Source of the DNA: Caldilineaceae bacterium SB0661_bin_34 | GTDB lineage: Bacteria; Chloroflexota; Anaerolineae; Caldilineales; Caldilineaceae | DNA length: 64,000 nt | Assembly (NCBI GenBank): GCA_009841145.1 | Contig: VXMJ01000072.1 | Span: forward strand, 1 to 64,000 | Reading direction: 5' to 3' | Shown here: positions 28,819-37,364 of the stretch, one piece after another | How positions within the stretch are numbered: the stretch's first letter is position 1 | Layout of the letters: the number at the start of each line of letters is the position of its first letter | Made by a program: the position numbers and the translations under genes | Notes under the pieces: generated by a model | Seen by the model: only the letters and a program-made list of their open reading frames with translations | Databases searched by the model: none | What the model was told of the DNA's origin: nothing

Positions 28819-29834
28819 CACCGCAGGACGATCAGAGACTGCTTGAGATTCGGAATCTCAAGGTGCAGTTCGCCTTGGAAGAGGGTACGGTGCGTGCCGT
28901 GGACGGTATGAACCTTGCCATCAACCGGGGCCAGACCGTGGGCGTGGTCGGGGAGAGCGGCTGCGGCAAGAGCGTGACCGCCCAGGCACTTCTGCGCATC
29001 GTGCCCAAGCCGGGCGAAATTGTGGAAGGGGAGCTTCTCTACTACCGGCCGACCAATGGCGACGGTGACAACCTGCACGTTACCGACTTGGCAGGACTGC
29101 CGGCCAACGGCGACGAGATGCGCGACCTCCGGGGCAACGAGATTGTTATGGTGTTCCAGGAACCCATGAGTTCCTTGGCGCCCGTGTACACGATCGGCCA
29201 TCAAATCATGGAGGCCATCGAGCTGCACCAACACGTGGGCAAGCAGGAGGCGAGGGAGCGGACACTTGAGATCCTGCAGCGCGTCGGCATGCCCCAGCCT
29301 TCCCAAACCATCGACAGCTACCCCCATCAGATGAGCGGTGGCATGCGGCAGCGGGGCATGATCGCCATCGCGCTGTCCTGCAACCCCACTCTCCTGATCG
29401 CCGACGAGCCCACCACGGCGCTGGACGTAACGACCCAGGGCCAGATCTTGGAGCTGATGCAGAAGCTGCAGAACGACTTCGGCATGGCCATCATGTTCAT
29501 CACGCACGACCTGGGCGTGGTTGCCAAGATGACCGAGTACGTGACGGTGATGTACCTCGGCAAGGTGGTGGAGTCCGCGGACGTGGACACCATCTTCCAC
29601 GATCCCAAGCACCCCTACACCAAGGCGCTGTTGCGTTCGATGCCGCGCATGGGAGTCAAGTCACGACGGCTGGAGGCAGTTACCGGCATGGTTCCGGATC
29701 CCTTCCACGTCCCGCCGGGTTGTCCCTTCCATCCTCGCTGTGAGGACTTCATCGCAGGACGTTGCGATGCCGAAGAGCCGCCTTGGATCGAAACCGAACC
29801 AGGCCACGGAGTGCGCTGTGTCCTCTACGAATAG
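28815..29834 (+). CDS. ABC transporter ATP-binding protein (DppD type)
   Basis: This cytoplasmic ATPase has Walker A GESGCGKS, the signature [11 protein letters not shown], Walker B LLIADEP and the C-terminal oligopeptide-ABC extension with [10 protein letters not shown]. It couples ATP hydrolysis to transport with the next gene product. The GTG at 28815 overlaps the GH2 stop (GTGA); the frame is open upstream but inside the GH2 gene. Confidence 0.92.
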   Translation: MTPQDDQRLLEIRNLKVQFALEEGTVRAVDGMNLAINRGQTVGVVGESGCGKSVTAQALLRIVPKPGEIVEGELLYYRPTNGDGDNLHVTDLAGLPANGDEMRDLRGNEIVMVFQEPMSSLAPVYTIGHQIMEAIELHQHVGKQEARERTLEILQRVGMPQPSQTIDSYPHQMSGGMRQRGMIAIALSCNPTLLIADEPTTALDVTTQGQILELMQKLQNDFGMAIMFITHDLGVVAKMTEYVTVMYLGKVVESADVDTIFHDPKHPYTKALLRSMPRMGVKSRRLEAVTGMVPDPFHVPPGCPFHPRCEDFIAGRCDAEEPPWIETEPGHGVRCVLYE

Positions 29835-30876
29835 CCCGGCGGACGTGGATTCGGGCAGGTCCGTGCGGGAGACGCCGCTCCTTGAGGTCAAGGGACTGCG
29901 CAAGTACTACCCCATTCGGCGCGGCTTCCTGTCCCGCACGCGGGGGTATGTCAAGGCGGTCGATGGCGTTGACTTCACCATCCAGCGCGGCGAGACGTTG
30001 GGGCTGGTGGGTGAATCGGGATGCGGCAAGAGCACGACCGGGCGCTGCCTGTTGCGCGCTGTGGATGCCACCGAGGGACAGGTACGGTACTGGATATCGG
30101 ATGAAACCGGCTGGACCGACATCTACCAACTGGCAGGCGAAGACCTGCGCCGATTCCGACAGTTTGCGCAGATGATCTTCCAGGATCCGTTCTCGTCGCT
30201 CAATCCTCGCATGACACTGCTGCAGATTGTGGGGGAGCCCCTGACGGTCAACCGCCTGGCCTCGGGCGAGGAGCTGGAGCACCGGGTGGCCGACCTGCTG
30301 CGTCGAGTCGGCCTCCGGCCGGAGTACATGAAGCGCTATCCCCATGCCTTCAGCGGGGGACAACGTCAGCGCATCGGCATCGCCCGTTCCCTGGCCCTGG
30401 AACCGAACTTCATCGTCTGTGACGAGCCGGTGTCGGCCTTGGACGTGTCCATTCAGGCCCAGACCCTGAACCTCCTGCAGGATCTGCAGGAGGAGTTCCA
30501 CCTAACCTATCTCTTCGTGGCCCACGATCTGAATGTGGTGGCCCACATTGCCGATCGGGTTGCGGTGATGTATGTGGGCAAGATGGTGGAACTGGCCGAA
30601 AGCGACGACTTGTTTGACAATCCCCTGCACCCGTACACCGAGGTGTTGATGAGTTCGGTGCTGCCACCGGACCCGAGGATCAAGACCAGTCAGATTGAGA
30701 TGACCGGTGAGGTGGCCGACCCTGCCAATCCCCCGTCCGGTTGCTATTTTCATCCCCGCTGTCAATATGCGGAGGACCGGTGTCGGCATGAGACACCGGA
30801 ACTGCGCGAGGTTCGACCCAGCCACTTCGTGAGCTGCCACCGGGCGGAAGAGATCACACTGCAAGGCGTGATCTGA
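29818..30876 (+). CDS. ABC transporter ATP-binding protein (DppF type)
   Basis: The second ATPase of the transporter has Walker [11 protein letters not shown]-loop [13 protein letters not shown], signature [11 protein letters not shown], Walker B FIVCDEP and a C-terminal cysteine cluster ([17 protein letters not shown]). The GTG at 29818 with CGGAG upstream is chosen; it overlaps the previous gene by 17 bases. An ATG at 29767 in frame would overlap more. Confidence 0.9.
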   Translation: MSSTNSPADVDSGRSVRETPLLEVKGLRKYYPIRRGFLSRTRGYVKAVDGVDFTIQRGETLGLVGESGCGKSTTGRCLLRAVDATEGQVRYWISDETGWTDIYQLAGEDLRRFRQFAQMIFQDPFSSLNPRMTLLQIVGEPLTVNRLASGEELEHRVADLLRRVGLRPEYMKRYPHAFSGGQRQRIGIARSLALEPNFIVCDEPVSALDVSIQAQTLNLLQDLQEEFHLTYLFVAHDLNVVAHIADRVAVMYVGKMVELAESDDLFDNPLHPYTEVLMSSVLPPDPRIKTSQIEMTGEVADPANPPSGCYFHPRCQYAEDRCRHETPELREVRPSHFVSCHRAEEITLQGVI

Positions 30877-30924
30877 CGGAACCGTGCCCTGCCGGGAGAA
30901 GTGGTGGTGGAGGTGACCTGATAC

Positions 30925-30952
30925 AAGCTGGACTTTGTATAAAGTCCAGCTT
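30925..30952 (+). terminator. Operon terminator hairpin
   Basis: A perfect 12-bp stem (arm AAGCTGGACTTT, loop GTAT) lies 49 bases after the last ATPase gene. No long T-run follows. It fits the end of the saccharide operon. Confidence 0.65.
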
Positions 30953-31405
30953 AGGCCACAACCACCATCCGACACTTCATTTCCAGCCAATCTCCTCGGC
31001 CGCGTTCCTGCCAGCGGCCCGAGACTGCTGCGGCCTCGAACATGTTTTGTACTGGATACTGGACGTCTCGTGCGGGGAGGACGACCAGTGCTGTCTGTAC
31101 AGTGATTCGTCTCATGGCGGCCGTACAGCATCTGGCTCACTTTCTACCGTGCCACGGCGGATGGAGTTGCGTGGGTCACCGAACACATGCGGCACTAGCA
31201 GGCTACTGAAGAATGGGTTTGGGATGCCCTCGGTAACGACGGAGGGTGCGCGGTAGGGGAGTTTAGGCAGTCCAGAGGGCCCTGGAACCGCCGCCACGGC
31301 CCCATGCGCGGGTTTCGGGGGCCCCGCAGGTCCCTTGTCACCCCTGGCCGGAGCAGGTGACTAACAAGCTGATAGAGGCTGAGGTGGCGATACCCGAGGA
31401 CCGCA
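30953..31405. other. Gene-free start of accessory island
   Basis: No convincing gene is visible. The stretch runs from the operon terminator to a truncated transposase. Short minus-strand frames are open but unsupported. It may hold decayed insertion-sequence DNA. Confidence 0.4.
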
Positions 31406-31693
31406 CAGTTCACGGCCGATACCTTCACCGCTTGCTTGCTCGCAGCCAACATTCAAGTCAGCATGGACGGCCGCGGCCGCGCCCTCGACAACGTCTTCTG
31501 TGAACGCCTATGGCGCAGCGTCAAGTACGAGAACATCTATCTCAACCAGTATGACACAGTACGTCAGCTGCAGGTTGGCCTGAGCGCCTATTTCGACTTC
31601 AAAAATCATGAGAGACCGCATCAAAGTCTCAACTATCGCACGCCGGCGGAAGAGCACTTCGTGCTCTGTTCAGAGCCGGCCGTATTCGCCTGA
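31406..31693 (+). pseudogene. IS3-family transposase C-terminal fragment
   Basis: The frame begins abruptly with QFTADTFTA and continues through ISMDGRGRALDN-like and RLWRSVKYENIYL segments to NHERPHQSLNYRTPAEEHF. This is the catalytic-core end of an IS3 orfB integrase. The first ~200 residues, with the first catalytic aspartates, are missing. The final 20 codons are antisense to the methyltransferase reading frame. Confidence 0.8.
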
Positions 31694-32496
31694 ATGCACC
31701 TTATTTCTCCCATTTCGTGGTCTAACGATTGGGGCTCACCATACCCTTGATGGGTACAGATAGCGTTCTCCATCACTTCCCCACTCTGTTCGAGAACTGT
31801 GAATCCATGACTCTTGAGTTCTGTGCGCAGATTCTCAGGAGTCCGATAACGTCGTCGATGGATAAACCAAACTCCGTTAACTAGAATCGTCCCATCGAAA
31901 TCCTCCGGGCCGGCGCCTGGCCGAAGAGGATCGACGTAAAACCGGTTGTAGCAGGTCTCAGTGTCGCCGTCCCAAAGATCGTTGCCATCGAATGCCGTGA
32001 AAACCTTTCCGGTGGCTTCATCGACAACCTGTGTTTCAGGAGTTTCTCGATGTTGTTCGAAAACCGAGCAACTCATCAAGAGATACCCGTGACTAGCTAG
32101 ACGAGCCTTGACGCCCGAAAACATCGCAGCCCGATCTTTGTCCGTTACGATGCCTTGGGAGCAGTAGCCGTCAATAATGAGTTCGTATGGCTTGCCTTCA
32201 TGAGGCAGGTGGCACACATCCATCACGTCGTACTTGATGTCCAAACCCCGCTCTGCAGCGATCTCTCTGGCTTTGTCAATGGCATCAGGTATCACATCGA
32301 TACCATGCACCCGGTATCCTAACGCAGCCAAGAAACAAGAGCCCGGACCAGTCCCACACCCTAGATCCAGAACTCGCGCTCCCGCATTCACATTCAATCG
32401 TGGAAGAGTCTCGGTCAGGAAGGACTTGGAGGAGAATTCATTGAAGCCGAGACCTCCATATAGTTCGTCTCTTGACATCAGTCCTTTGGCCTTCAC
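31633..32496 (-). CDS. Class I SAM-dependent methyltransferase
   Basis: The 287-residue protein has the SAM motif VLDLGCGTGPGS (about residues 42-53), an acidic loop (GIDVIPDAID) and a motif IV-like segment (LIIDGYCSQGI). The substrate is unknown. It lies between two direct repeats and looks lower in GC than its neighbours. The last ~37 codons read through the repeat and the antisense of the IS3 remnant (ending TAGSEQSTKCSSAGVR), so the native C-terminus was probably replaced when the IS joined. The start at 32496 is the first ATG before the conserved fold. It may be cargo of a mobile element. Confidence 0.75.
   Translation of the reverse strand: MKAKGLMSRDELYGGLGFNEFSSKSFLTETLPRLNVNAGARVLDLGCGTGPGSCFLAALGYRVHGIDVIPDAIDKAREIAAERGLDIKYDVMDVCHLPHEGKPYELIIDGYCSQGIVTDKDRAAMFSGVKARLASHGYLLMSCSVFEQHRETPETQVVDEATGKVFTAFDGNDLWDGDTETCYNRFYVDPLRPGAGPEDFDGTILVNGVWFIHRRRYRTPENLRTELKSHGFTVLEQSGEVMENAICTHQGYGEPQSLDHEMGEIRCIQANTAGSEQSTKCSSAGVR
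31697..31743 (+). repeat. 47-bp direct repeat, copy 1 (IS-end candidate)
   Basis: The repeat starts three bases after the transposase-fragment stop and ends in GATTGGGGCTCACCATA. It matches 32601-32647 at 42 of 47 positions in the same orientation. The position right after an IS3 transposase stop suggests it is the IS right end. On the minus strand it encodes part of the methyltransferase C-terminus. Confidence 0.7.
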
Positions 32497-32600
32497 TATG
32501 GAGTAGTCTGCCAGATGCTCGTGATAGAAGTATTTTTGCTTTATGATTCCTCAATTGTACCACCCGTGACCGATCAGAACATTACGCATCAGTCCGGATC

Positions 32601-32647
32601 CACCATATTTTTCCCGTTTCGTGGTCCAAAGATTGGGGCTCACCATA
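32601..32647 (+). repeat. 47-bp direct repeat, copy 2
   Basis: This copy lies upstream of the methyltransferase start, 904 bases from copy 1, same orientation, five mismatches, identical in the last 17 bases. No transposase sequence precedes it, so it is a solo copy. Confidence 0.7.
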
Positions 32648-32930
32648 TGGTTTTGAGGGCTAGACGACATCAAAGAAAACAGAGAAAGCTGAACAATATG
32701 CTGTCGCTGATGGTACTGTTTGACCAAGTGTACCATTGCTCCCATTTTGATCTAGGCTATGGTTTGGACATTTTTGAGGCCTGAATCGTATTGCCAAGTC
32801 GGTTGGAGGATGGCCTTTGGGGGCTGGTCGGCTCCGGTTCGAGAGGAGGTGCGCGCAACCACAGGCGTTCCGGCGGAATGCGGTGGTGGCCGGCCGCGGC
32901 ATTGGCGGCATTTCGGCCTGCGGGCGACCG

Positions 32931-32952
32931 GCAGGGCAACCGAAAAGTCGCG
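32931..32952. repeat. Terminal inverted repeat of the ISAs1 element, end near transposase stop
   Basis: 22 bp, a perfect inverted match to 34318-34339. It lies one base beyond the transposase stop codon. Confidence 0.85.
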
Positions 32953-32953
32953 C

Positions 32954-34108
32954 TCAGGCCAGGATCGGAGTCAGGATCCAGGGTTGTCGGCCGATGCGGT
33001 CGCGCAGCAGTCCCATGGACACATCCGGTTCAAATGGTTGCTGAAAGGTCTTAACCATGTTCAGGGCGGCCCGGCGCAGGATGGCCATGACGGCGGGGGC
33101 GTGGCCCCTGCGCAGGCGGCAGTCGTCCTCGCGGAACTGCACGTCCAGGGTGTGGTGCAGACCGTTCTCAATGCCCCAGTGGCCGCGGACCAGTTCCAGC
33201 AGGGCCTCCGCATCCACGGGACGGCTGGAGATGTAGTAGCGCACCGAGCGTTGCCGGCGCCCGCGGGGTCCGGTGCGCTCGGCCTGCACCCGGATCAGGC
33301 TGCGCAGGTCGGGCTAGGTCTTGGGGTCCGCGACCCACTCGCCGAGGCCGGGGCCGCCTAGGACCGTACAGGTGCGCCGCTCGCGGCGGCCGCCGTTGCG
33401 CTCGACGGTCTCGCAGCGGTCCTCCGCCTGCGGTGCGAAGGTGCCCCGCTCGGCCTCGTCGAAGACCGCCTTCACCTCCCGTTGGAGGGTCGGCTGGTTG
33501 CGCTTGACGGCCAGCAGGTGGTCGGCGCCGGCCTCCCGCAACGCCTGCACGATGGCCGTCTGGCAGCCGGCGGCGTCGATCGTGACCACGGCCCCCTCCA
33601 GGTGGATGCGGTCGAGCAGGCGGGGGATGGCCGTAATCTCGTTGCTCTTGGCGTCGCACGGCTCCTGGGCCAGGGTGAGCCCCTCCCGCACCAGGAAGGC
33701 GCTCACCATGTGCAGGGGGCGGAGGCCGTCGGCCCGGTCGCCCGAGCGGCGCGCCGCCTTGCCGTCCAAGGCCAGGACCAGCTCCGCCAGACCGGGTAGG
33801 CTGGTGCCGTCCAGGAGCAGCAGGGCCGCCTTCATGGCCGTTTCCGGATCCAGCCGCCGCACCCACAGCCGGTAGGTGTCGTCGGTCGGCACGCTCGCCC
33901 CCAGGGGCAGCCACTGTCGGAACCAGGCCCGGTGGTCGCGCGTGAAGGCGGCCACGGCCAGGCCCACCAGCAGCGTGCCCAGGAGCACGGCTTGGGGATA
34001 GCGCACCCCGCGCCGGTCGCGCGGGTCGGGCAGCAGGGCCAGGCGGTCGGCGAAGGCGCACAGGACCTCCAAGAGCTTGGGGTCTTGACATGCGACAATG
34101 TATTCCAT
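32954..34108 (-). pseudogene. ISAs1-family DDE transposase interrupted by one amber codon
   Basis: The frame reads from MEYIVACQDPKLLE through ALDGKAARRS (first Asp) and VTIDAAGCQTAI (second Asp) to WVADPKT, where an in-frame TAG (33314-33316) stops it. The same frame then continues with PDLRSLIRVQAERT, RYYISS and HWGIENGLHHTLDVQFREDD, which holds the third catalytic region. Relatives usually have Trp at this point, so a single TGG to TAG change explains the break. Without readthrough the catalytic triad is incomplete. Confidence 0.88.
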
Positions 34109-34317
34109 GAGGGCAACCGTGGGTCCCGTGAGGTATTAACGTCACCCCATAAGACGCATGGCGGCCCTCTTTGTTGCATCCCAGGCGGGTGGGAAACGAC
34201 CGCTGATGCGGACAGCCTGTGCCGGATTAACCCGAAATCCGCGTTTTTCTGTTCCGTGCCAACCCGTCGTCCAAAGGCATCGCACGGGGCTCCCTCAGCC
34301 CTGATTCACCCTCACCC

Positions 34318-34339
34318 CGCGACTTTTCGGTTGCCCTGC
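34318..34339. repeat. Terminal inverted repeat of the ISAs1 element, promoter-side end
   Basis: 22 bp, a perfect inverted match to 32931-32952. It lies about 210 bases from the transposase start. Confidence 0.85.
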
Positions 34340-34457
34340 TGATGTAGCGGATCTGCATAGCTACAAAAGATGATGGTGACAGATGGTAGCATTAGGCTAT
34401 GCTGAGCAAAGCCCACCGGCTACTTGAACGGTGGAAGTGGCTCTCAAGGAGAATCCG

Positions 34458-34679
34458 ATGTTGTTCCGTAACCGCAAGGTGAGAAGTAACGACAGAGAGA
34501 GCGTACATGTCCATGTATCTCCGCGTGGAGAGTTGCGTGTGAGCGCGGATGAGGTTTTTGCAACGGAAAGTGTACAGAAACTTGTGGAACAGGTATCGAA
34601 GATAAGGACCGAGTATACCGTGCGGAAGAGAATTCAAGACAAATCTGCAAGTGACCAACCAGGCAATCAACACCTGTAG
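34458..34679 (+). CDS. Small hypothetical protein
   Basis: The 73-residue product is charged and soluble (MLFRNRKVRSNDRES to the C-terminal DQPGNQHL). It has no recognised family. The ATG at 34458 has an AAGGAGA site six bases upstream, which makes translation likely. It directly precedes the next membrane-protein gene and shares its lower GC, so the two probably came together by transfer. Confidence 0.55.
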   Translation: MLFRNRKVRSNDRESVHVHVSPRGELRVSADEVFATESVQKLVEQVSKIRTEYTVRKRIQDKSASDQPGNQHL

Positions 34680-34698
34680 TTTGCGAAAGCTTCATCCC

Positions 34699-35412
34699 AT
34701 GGACTTTGGTCAATTGCTCATACCTGTGCTAAGCGGTTACCTGTTGCTAACCCTCTCAAACTTCTTCCGATACAGATTTGAAAGACTCTCGGGCTACCAC
34801 TTGCTATTTTGGTCCGCATTCACTGGTGTTCTTCTTCTTGTTACGGCGTTGTTGGTGAAATCATATGTCAATTCCCGTTTGTGGAATTTGAATACATACG
34901 GAAGTTTGCCGATTTTCGAACTTGCGCCAGTAGAGCATTTTCTCTGTGCAATCGCAAGTCTGATGTTCATATTATTTGGAAATGTGCTGTGTAGCAAGCG
35001 CCGCGCGGCTTACGTGGAGCTGATAAGGAGTGGCAGCGATATCGAGCTGTTGTTGGCCGATGCACTGAACAATCATACCATGGTGGAACTAACCACAAAA
35101 AGTAGAAAGGTATATGCGGGAATTGTTGTTGAGTGCAATTTACCCACACGGAAAGATTCGGGGGTCGGGATTGTTCCCATGCTGAGTGGTTTCAGATCAA
35201 GTGAGAGGTTGGATGTCAGGTACATGATCAACTATGCCCAGATCCAGCAGATCGCCGTAAAGGATGAGATTGTTGATGACCTTGATTCGAGTATGAAAAT
35301 CGTGATTCCATATGACGAATTAATCTCTGTACGGCCTTTCAATCCTGAATTGTATGACTTGTTCGAGTTTGCGAATACTGAAGGAAGTGCAGACAAGACT
35401 GATGGTCAGTAA
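34699..35412 (+). CDS. Membrane protein with cytoplasmic domain, function unknown
   Basis: The 237-residue product has three hydrophobic segments in the first ~100 residues (GQLLIPVLSGYLLLTL, FWSAFTGVLLLVTALLV, FLCAIASLMFILFGNV). A soluble domain with VELTTKSRKVYAGIVVECNLP and DSSMKIVIPYDELISVRPF follows. That domain looks like a small beta fold but I cannot name it. The ATG at 34699 lies 19 bases after the previous stop; a GTG at 34651 in frame would overlap it. The codon use is AT-richer than the surroundings. Confidence 0.6.
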   Translation: MDFGQLLIPVLSGYLLLTLSNFFRYRFERLSGYHLLFWSAFTGVLLLVTALLVKSYVNSRLWNLNTYGSLPIFELAPVEHFLCAIASLMFILFGNVLCSKRRAAYVELIRSGSDIELLLADALNNHTMVELTTKSRKVYAGIVVECNLPTRKDSGVGIVPMLSGFRSSERLDVRYMINYAQIQQIAVKDEIVDDLDSSMKIVIPYDELISVRPFNPELYDLFEFANTEGSADKTDGQ

Positions 35413-35485
35413 TTGCCTGCAACGACACGGCAGCCGACAGGAACGTGTGGCAGCCTGATATCGCGGCTCATCTCAAACCGCAATC

Positions 35486-35529
35486 CCCTGTGGCACAGGG
35501 ACATCCTGGGTATTGTTGTCTCCAGGATG
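35486..35529. terminator. Two tandem hairpins between convergent genes
   Basis: CCCTGT-GGC-ACAGGG (35486-35500) and CATCCTGG with CCAGGATG (35502-35529) lie between the convergent genes ending at 35412 and 35643. They could terminate transcription from either side. No T-run is present. Confidence 0.45.
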
Positions 35530-35642
35530 CGAGTCGGTCGATCCGTAGCTGCTCCAGGGTGCTGGCGCAGACCGTGACGGACACATTCGGGGAGTATTGG
35601 CCTCGGACTCCGTGTTGGTCCGGGTAGTGGGTCCATCCGGTG

Positions 35643-36452
35643 TCAGTCGTAGTTGCTTTTTACGTGGTCTCCCAGCAGGCGCCGCTGCCGCGGCGAGGCC
35701 TGGTCCAACAACTCCTGGTCGAACTGGAACCGGTTCAGGTAGGGCGGGAACTTCTGCGTGATCATCCGCTGGGCGTAGTGGACCTGCAGCAGGTACCGGG
35801 TTTCGTCGCTGGTGTTCGGTGTGCCCCGGTGCCAGACCTCGCAGCGGAACACCACCGCATCCCCGGCCTTGACAATGCAGTCCTGCATCCCGCGGCCGTT
35901 CCAGGTGATTTCTCCTTGGGCGGGGCGCCGGCCGGACCGATGGCTGCCGGGGATGAACTGGGTCGGTCCCAGTTCCGGATAGATATCGTTCAAGTAGAAG
36001 TGGCATGTCGTGATGAAGACCGGCATGCGCACATTGGGATCCTGCAGTACGTACTCTGGAACTTCGACCGGCATCCAGTCGACGTGTAGGGTTTGTGTCG
36101 GGCGGCCGGGACCGGTCACCCAGCCGGTCATGCCGATGACATGGCAGTCGTCGCCATGGACTGCCTCTTCCAGTTCGATGATCCCCGGCCGGTCCAGATA
36201 GGAGAAGAACAGGGCGTTGCGGTTGAAGGCGTTGTTGATGACCTTCTCCCGGAAGACGGCGCCGTTTTCCCCAGCCCGGGTATCCCGGTCGAAATGTTCC
36301 GCCATGGCCGCCGTGTCGTCCATGGCCTGGCGCAGGACCTGGACTTCGGCGTCCGTTAGATAGCCGGGAAAGTAGGCGAAGCCGTCGCGTTCGAGGCTTG
36401 CGACACGCTCTTCGAGGGTGTCAAAGCTCTTCAGTTCCATTGCCTGGGTCAT
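35643..36452 (-). CDS. Phytanoyl-CoA dioxygenase (PhyH) family protein
   Basis: The 269-residue protein is a Fe(II)/2-oxoglutarate oxygenase of the PhyH family, with metal pair HVD in TLHVDWMP, distal His in CEVWHRGTPN and the 2-oxoglutarate Arg in ETRYLLQ. The substrate is unknown. It is the last gene of a sugar-type ABC operon, 56 bases after the MalG-type permease, so it may hydroxylate the imported compound or a derivative. The ATG at 36452 is chosen because the frame upstream lies in the permease gene. Confidence 0.85.
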   Translation of the reverse strand: MTQAMELKSFDTLEERVASLERDGFAYFPGYLTDAEVQVLRQAMDDTAAMAEHFDRDTRAGENGAVFREKVINNAFNRNALFFSYLDRPGIIELEEAVHGDDCHVIGMTGWVTGPGRPTQTLHVDWMPVEVPEYVLQDPNVRMPVFITTCHFYLNDIYPELGPTQFIPGSHRSGRRPAQGEITWNGRGMQDCIVKAGDAVVFRCEVWHRGTPNTSDETRYLLQVHYAQRMITQKFPPYLNRFQFDQELLDQASPRQRRLLGDHVKSNYD

Positions 36453-36508
36453 GGTTGTGCCTTGGGGAATCGCGGATGAATGAGTGAACCGAACCGTCCA
36501 GTCCGGGT

Positions 36509-37354
36509 TCAGACCTTGATGGCGCCGGAGGTCAGGCCCTCCACAAACCATCGGCTGGTGAAGAAGAACAGAACGATCAGGGGTATGGATCCTATCAGGA
36601 GGCCAGCCATCAGGAATCCGTAGCGCGTGAAATTTTCCACCTGGTAGGACCAGAGCCCCGGCGTCAGCGTCTGGCGTTCTAGATGGGAGATGGTCAAGGC
36701 GGGCCAGATCAGGTTGTTCCAGGTTCCCAGGATGTTGAGGATGGCGGCGACCCCCAGCATCGACTTGGACATGGGGAGGGCGATCATGAAGTAGCCCTGC
36801 CACTCGCTGGCGCCGTCGATGCGTGCGGCATCGAACAGTTCACCGGGCAGGCTTTGGAGATAGGTGCGGAGAATGAAGATGGCGAAGACCTGTCCGCTGG
36901 CAATCCAGGGCAGGATCAGGGACCAGCGCGTGTTCAGAAGCTGCAGGTTTTTGACCAACACGAATGACGGGATCAACGTCAGGGTGGCCGGCACCATCAT
37001 CAGGGCCAACACCAGGTAGAACAGAAATTCGCGGCCCGGATAGCGGAGGATGGCGAAGGAGTAGGCGGCCAGCGATCCCAGGGCCAGCACGCCGACAACG
37101 GTCAGGCCCGACACGAACACGGTGTTGAACAGGAACAGCCGGACGATTTCCCAGGCTGAAAGATAGTTCTCCCAGTGCAGAGGGAACGTGGGCAGAAATG
37201 GAACCCGCGAGAACTGGGGGATGGTCTTGAACGAAATGAAGAAGGCCATGAGCAGCGGCAGCAGCTGCAACCCGCATAGGACGGTCAGCAAAAGAGCCCG
37301 CCAGAAATCGTGTCTCCGGAACTGTCGTTCGGATGTCACCGTCGCAGCGGCCAT
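36509..37354 (-). CDS. Carbohydrate ABC transporter permease (MalG type)
   Basis: Six hydrophobic segments and the EAA loop ELFDAARIDGASEWQGYF mark the MalG/UgpE class of CUT1 sugar permeases. The length of 281 residues is typical. It follows the MalF-type gene after ten bases. No ATPase gene is in the operon, as is usual where one shared ATPase serves several CUT1 systems. Confidence 0.9.
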   Translation of the reverse strand: MAAATVTSERQFRRHDFWRALLLTVLCGLQLLPLLMAFFISFKTIPQFSRVPFLPTFPLHWENYLSAWEIVRLFLFNTVFVSGLTVVGVLALGSLAAYSFAILRYPGREFLFYLVLALMMVPATLTLIPSFVLVKNLQLLNTRWSLILPWIASGQVFAIFILRTYLQSLPGELFDAARIDGASEWQGYFMIALPMSKSMLGVAAILNILGTWNNLIWPALTISHLERQTLTPGLWSYQVENFTRYGFLMAGLLIGSIPLIVLFFFTSRWFVEGLTSGAIKV

Positions 37355-37364
37355 GGCCCGGACT

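Larger units (their letters stand above)
32931..34339 (-). mobile_element. ISAs1-family insertion sequence, 1409 bp, inactive
   Basis: The element is bounded by perfect 22-bp inverted repeats (32931-32952 and 34318-34339) beginning GCAGGGCAACCGAAAAG. It carries one transposase gene filling most of its length. No target-site duplication is visible in the flanks, which are GGGCGACCG on the left and TGATGTAGC on the right. That suggests rearrangement after insertion. Confidence 0.85.

Noticed and set aside
31697-32647. CRISPR-like or phage attachment-site reading of the 47-bp repeats
   Set aside because: Only two copies 904 bases apart with a gene between them, no integrase or cas gene and no tRNA. 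IS ends are the simpler explanation.
32515-32784. 89-codon plus-strand frame across the second direct repeat
   Set aside because: No ribosome site and no protein-like pattern; it overlaps the repeat and is probably chance in lower-GC DNA.
33314-33316. Programmed readthrough of the amber codon in the ISAs1 transposase
   Set aside because: Only one TAG is seen and many genes in the window end in TAG, so general amber reassignment is unlikely. A simple nonsense mutation is preferred.
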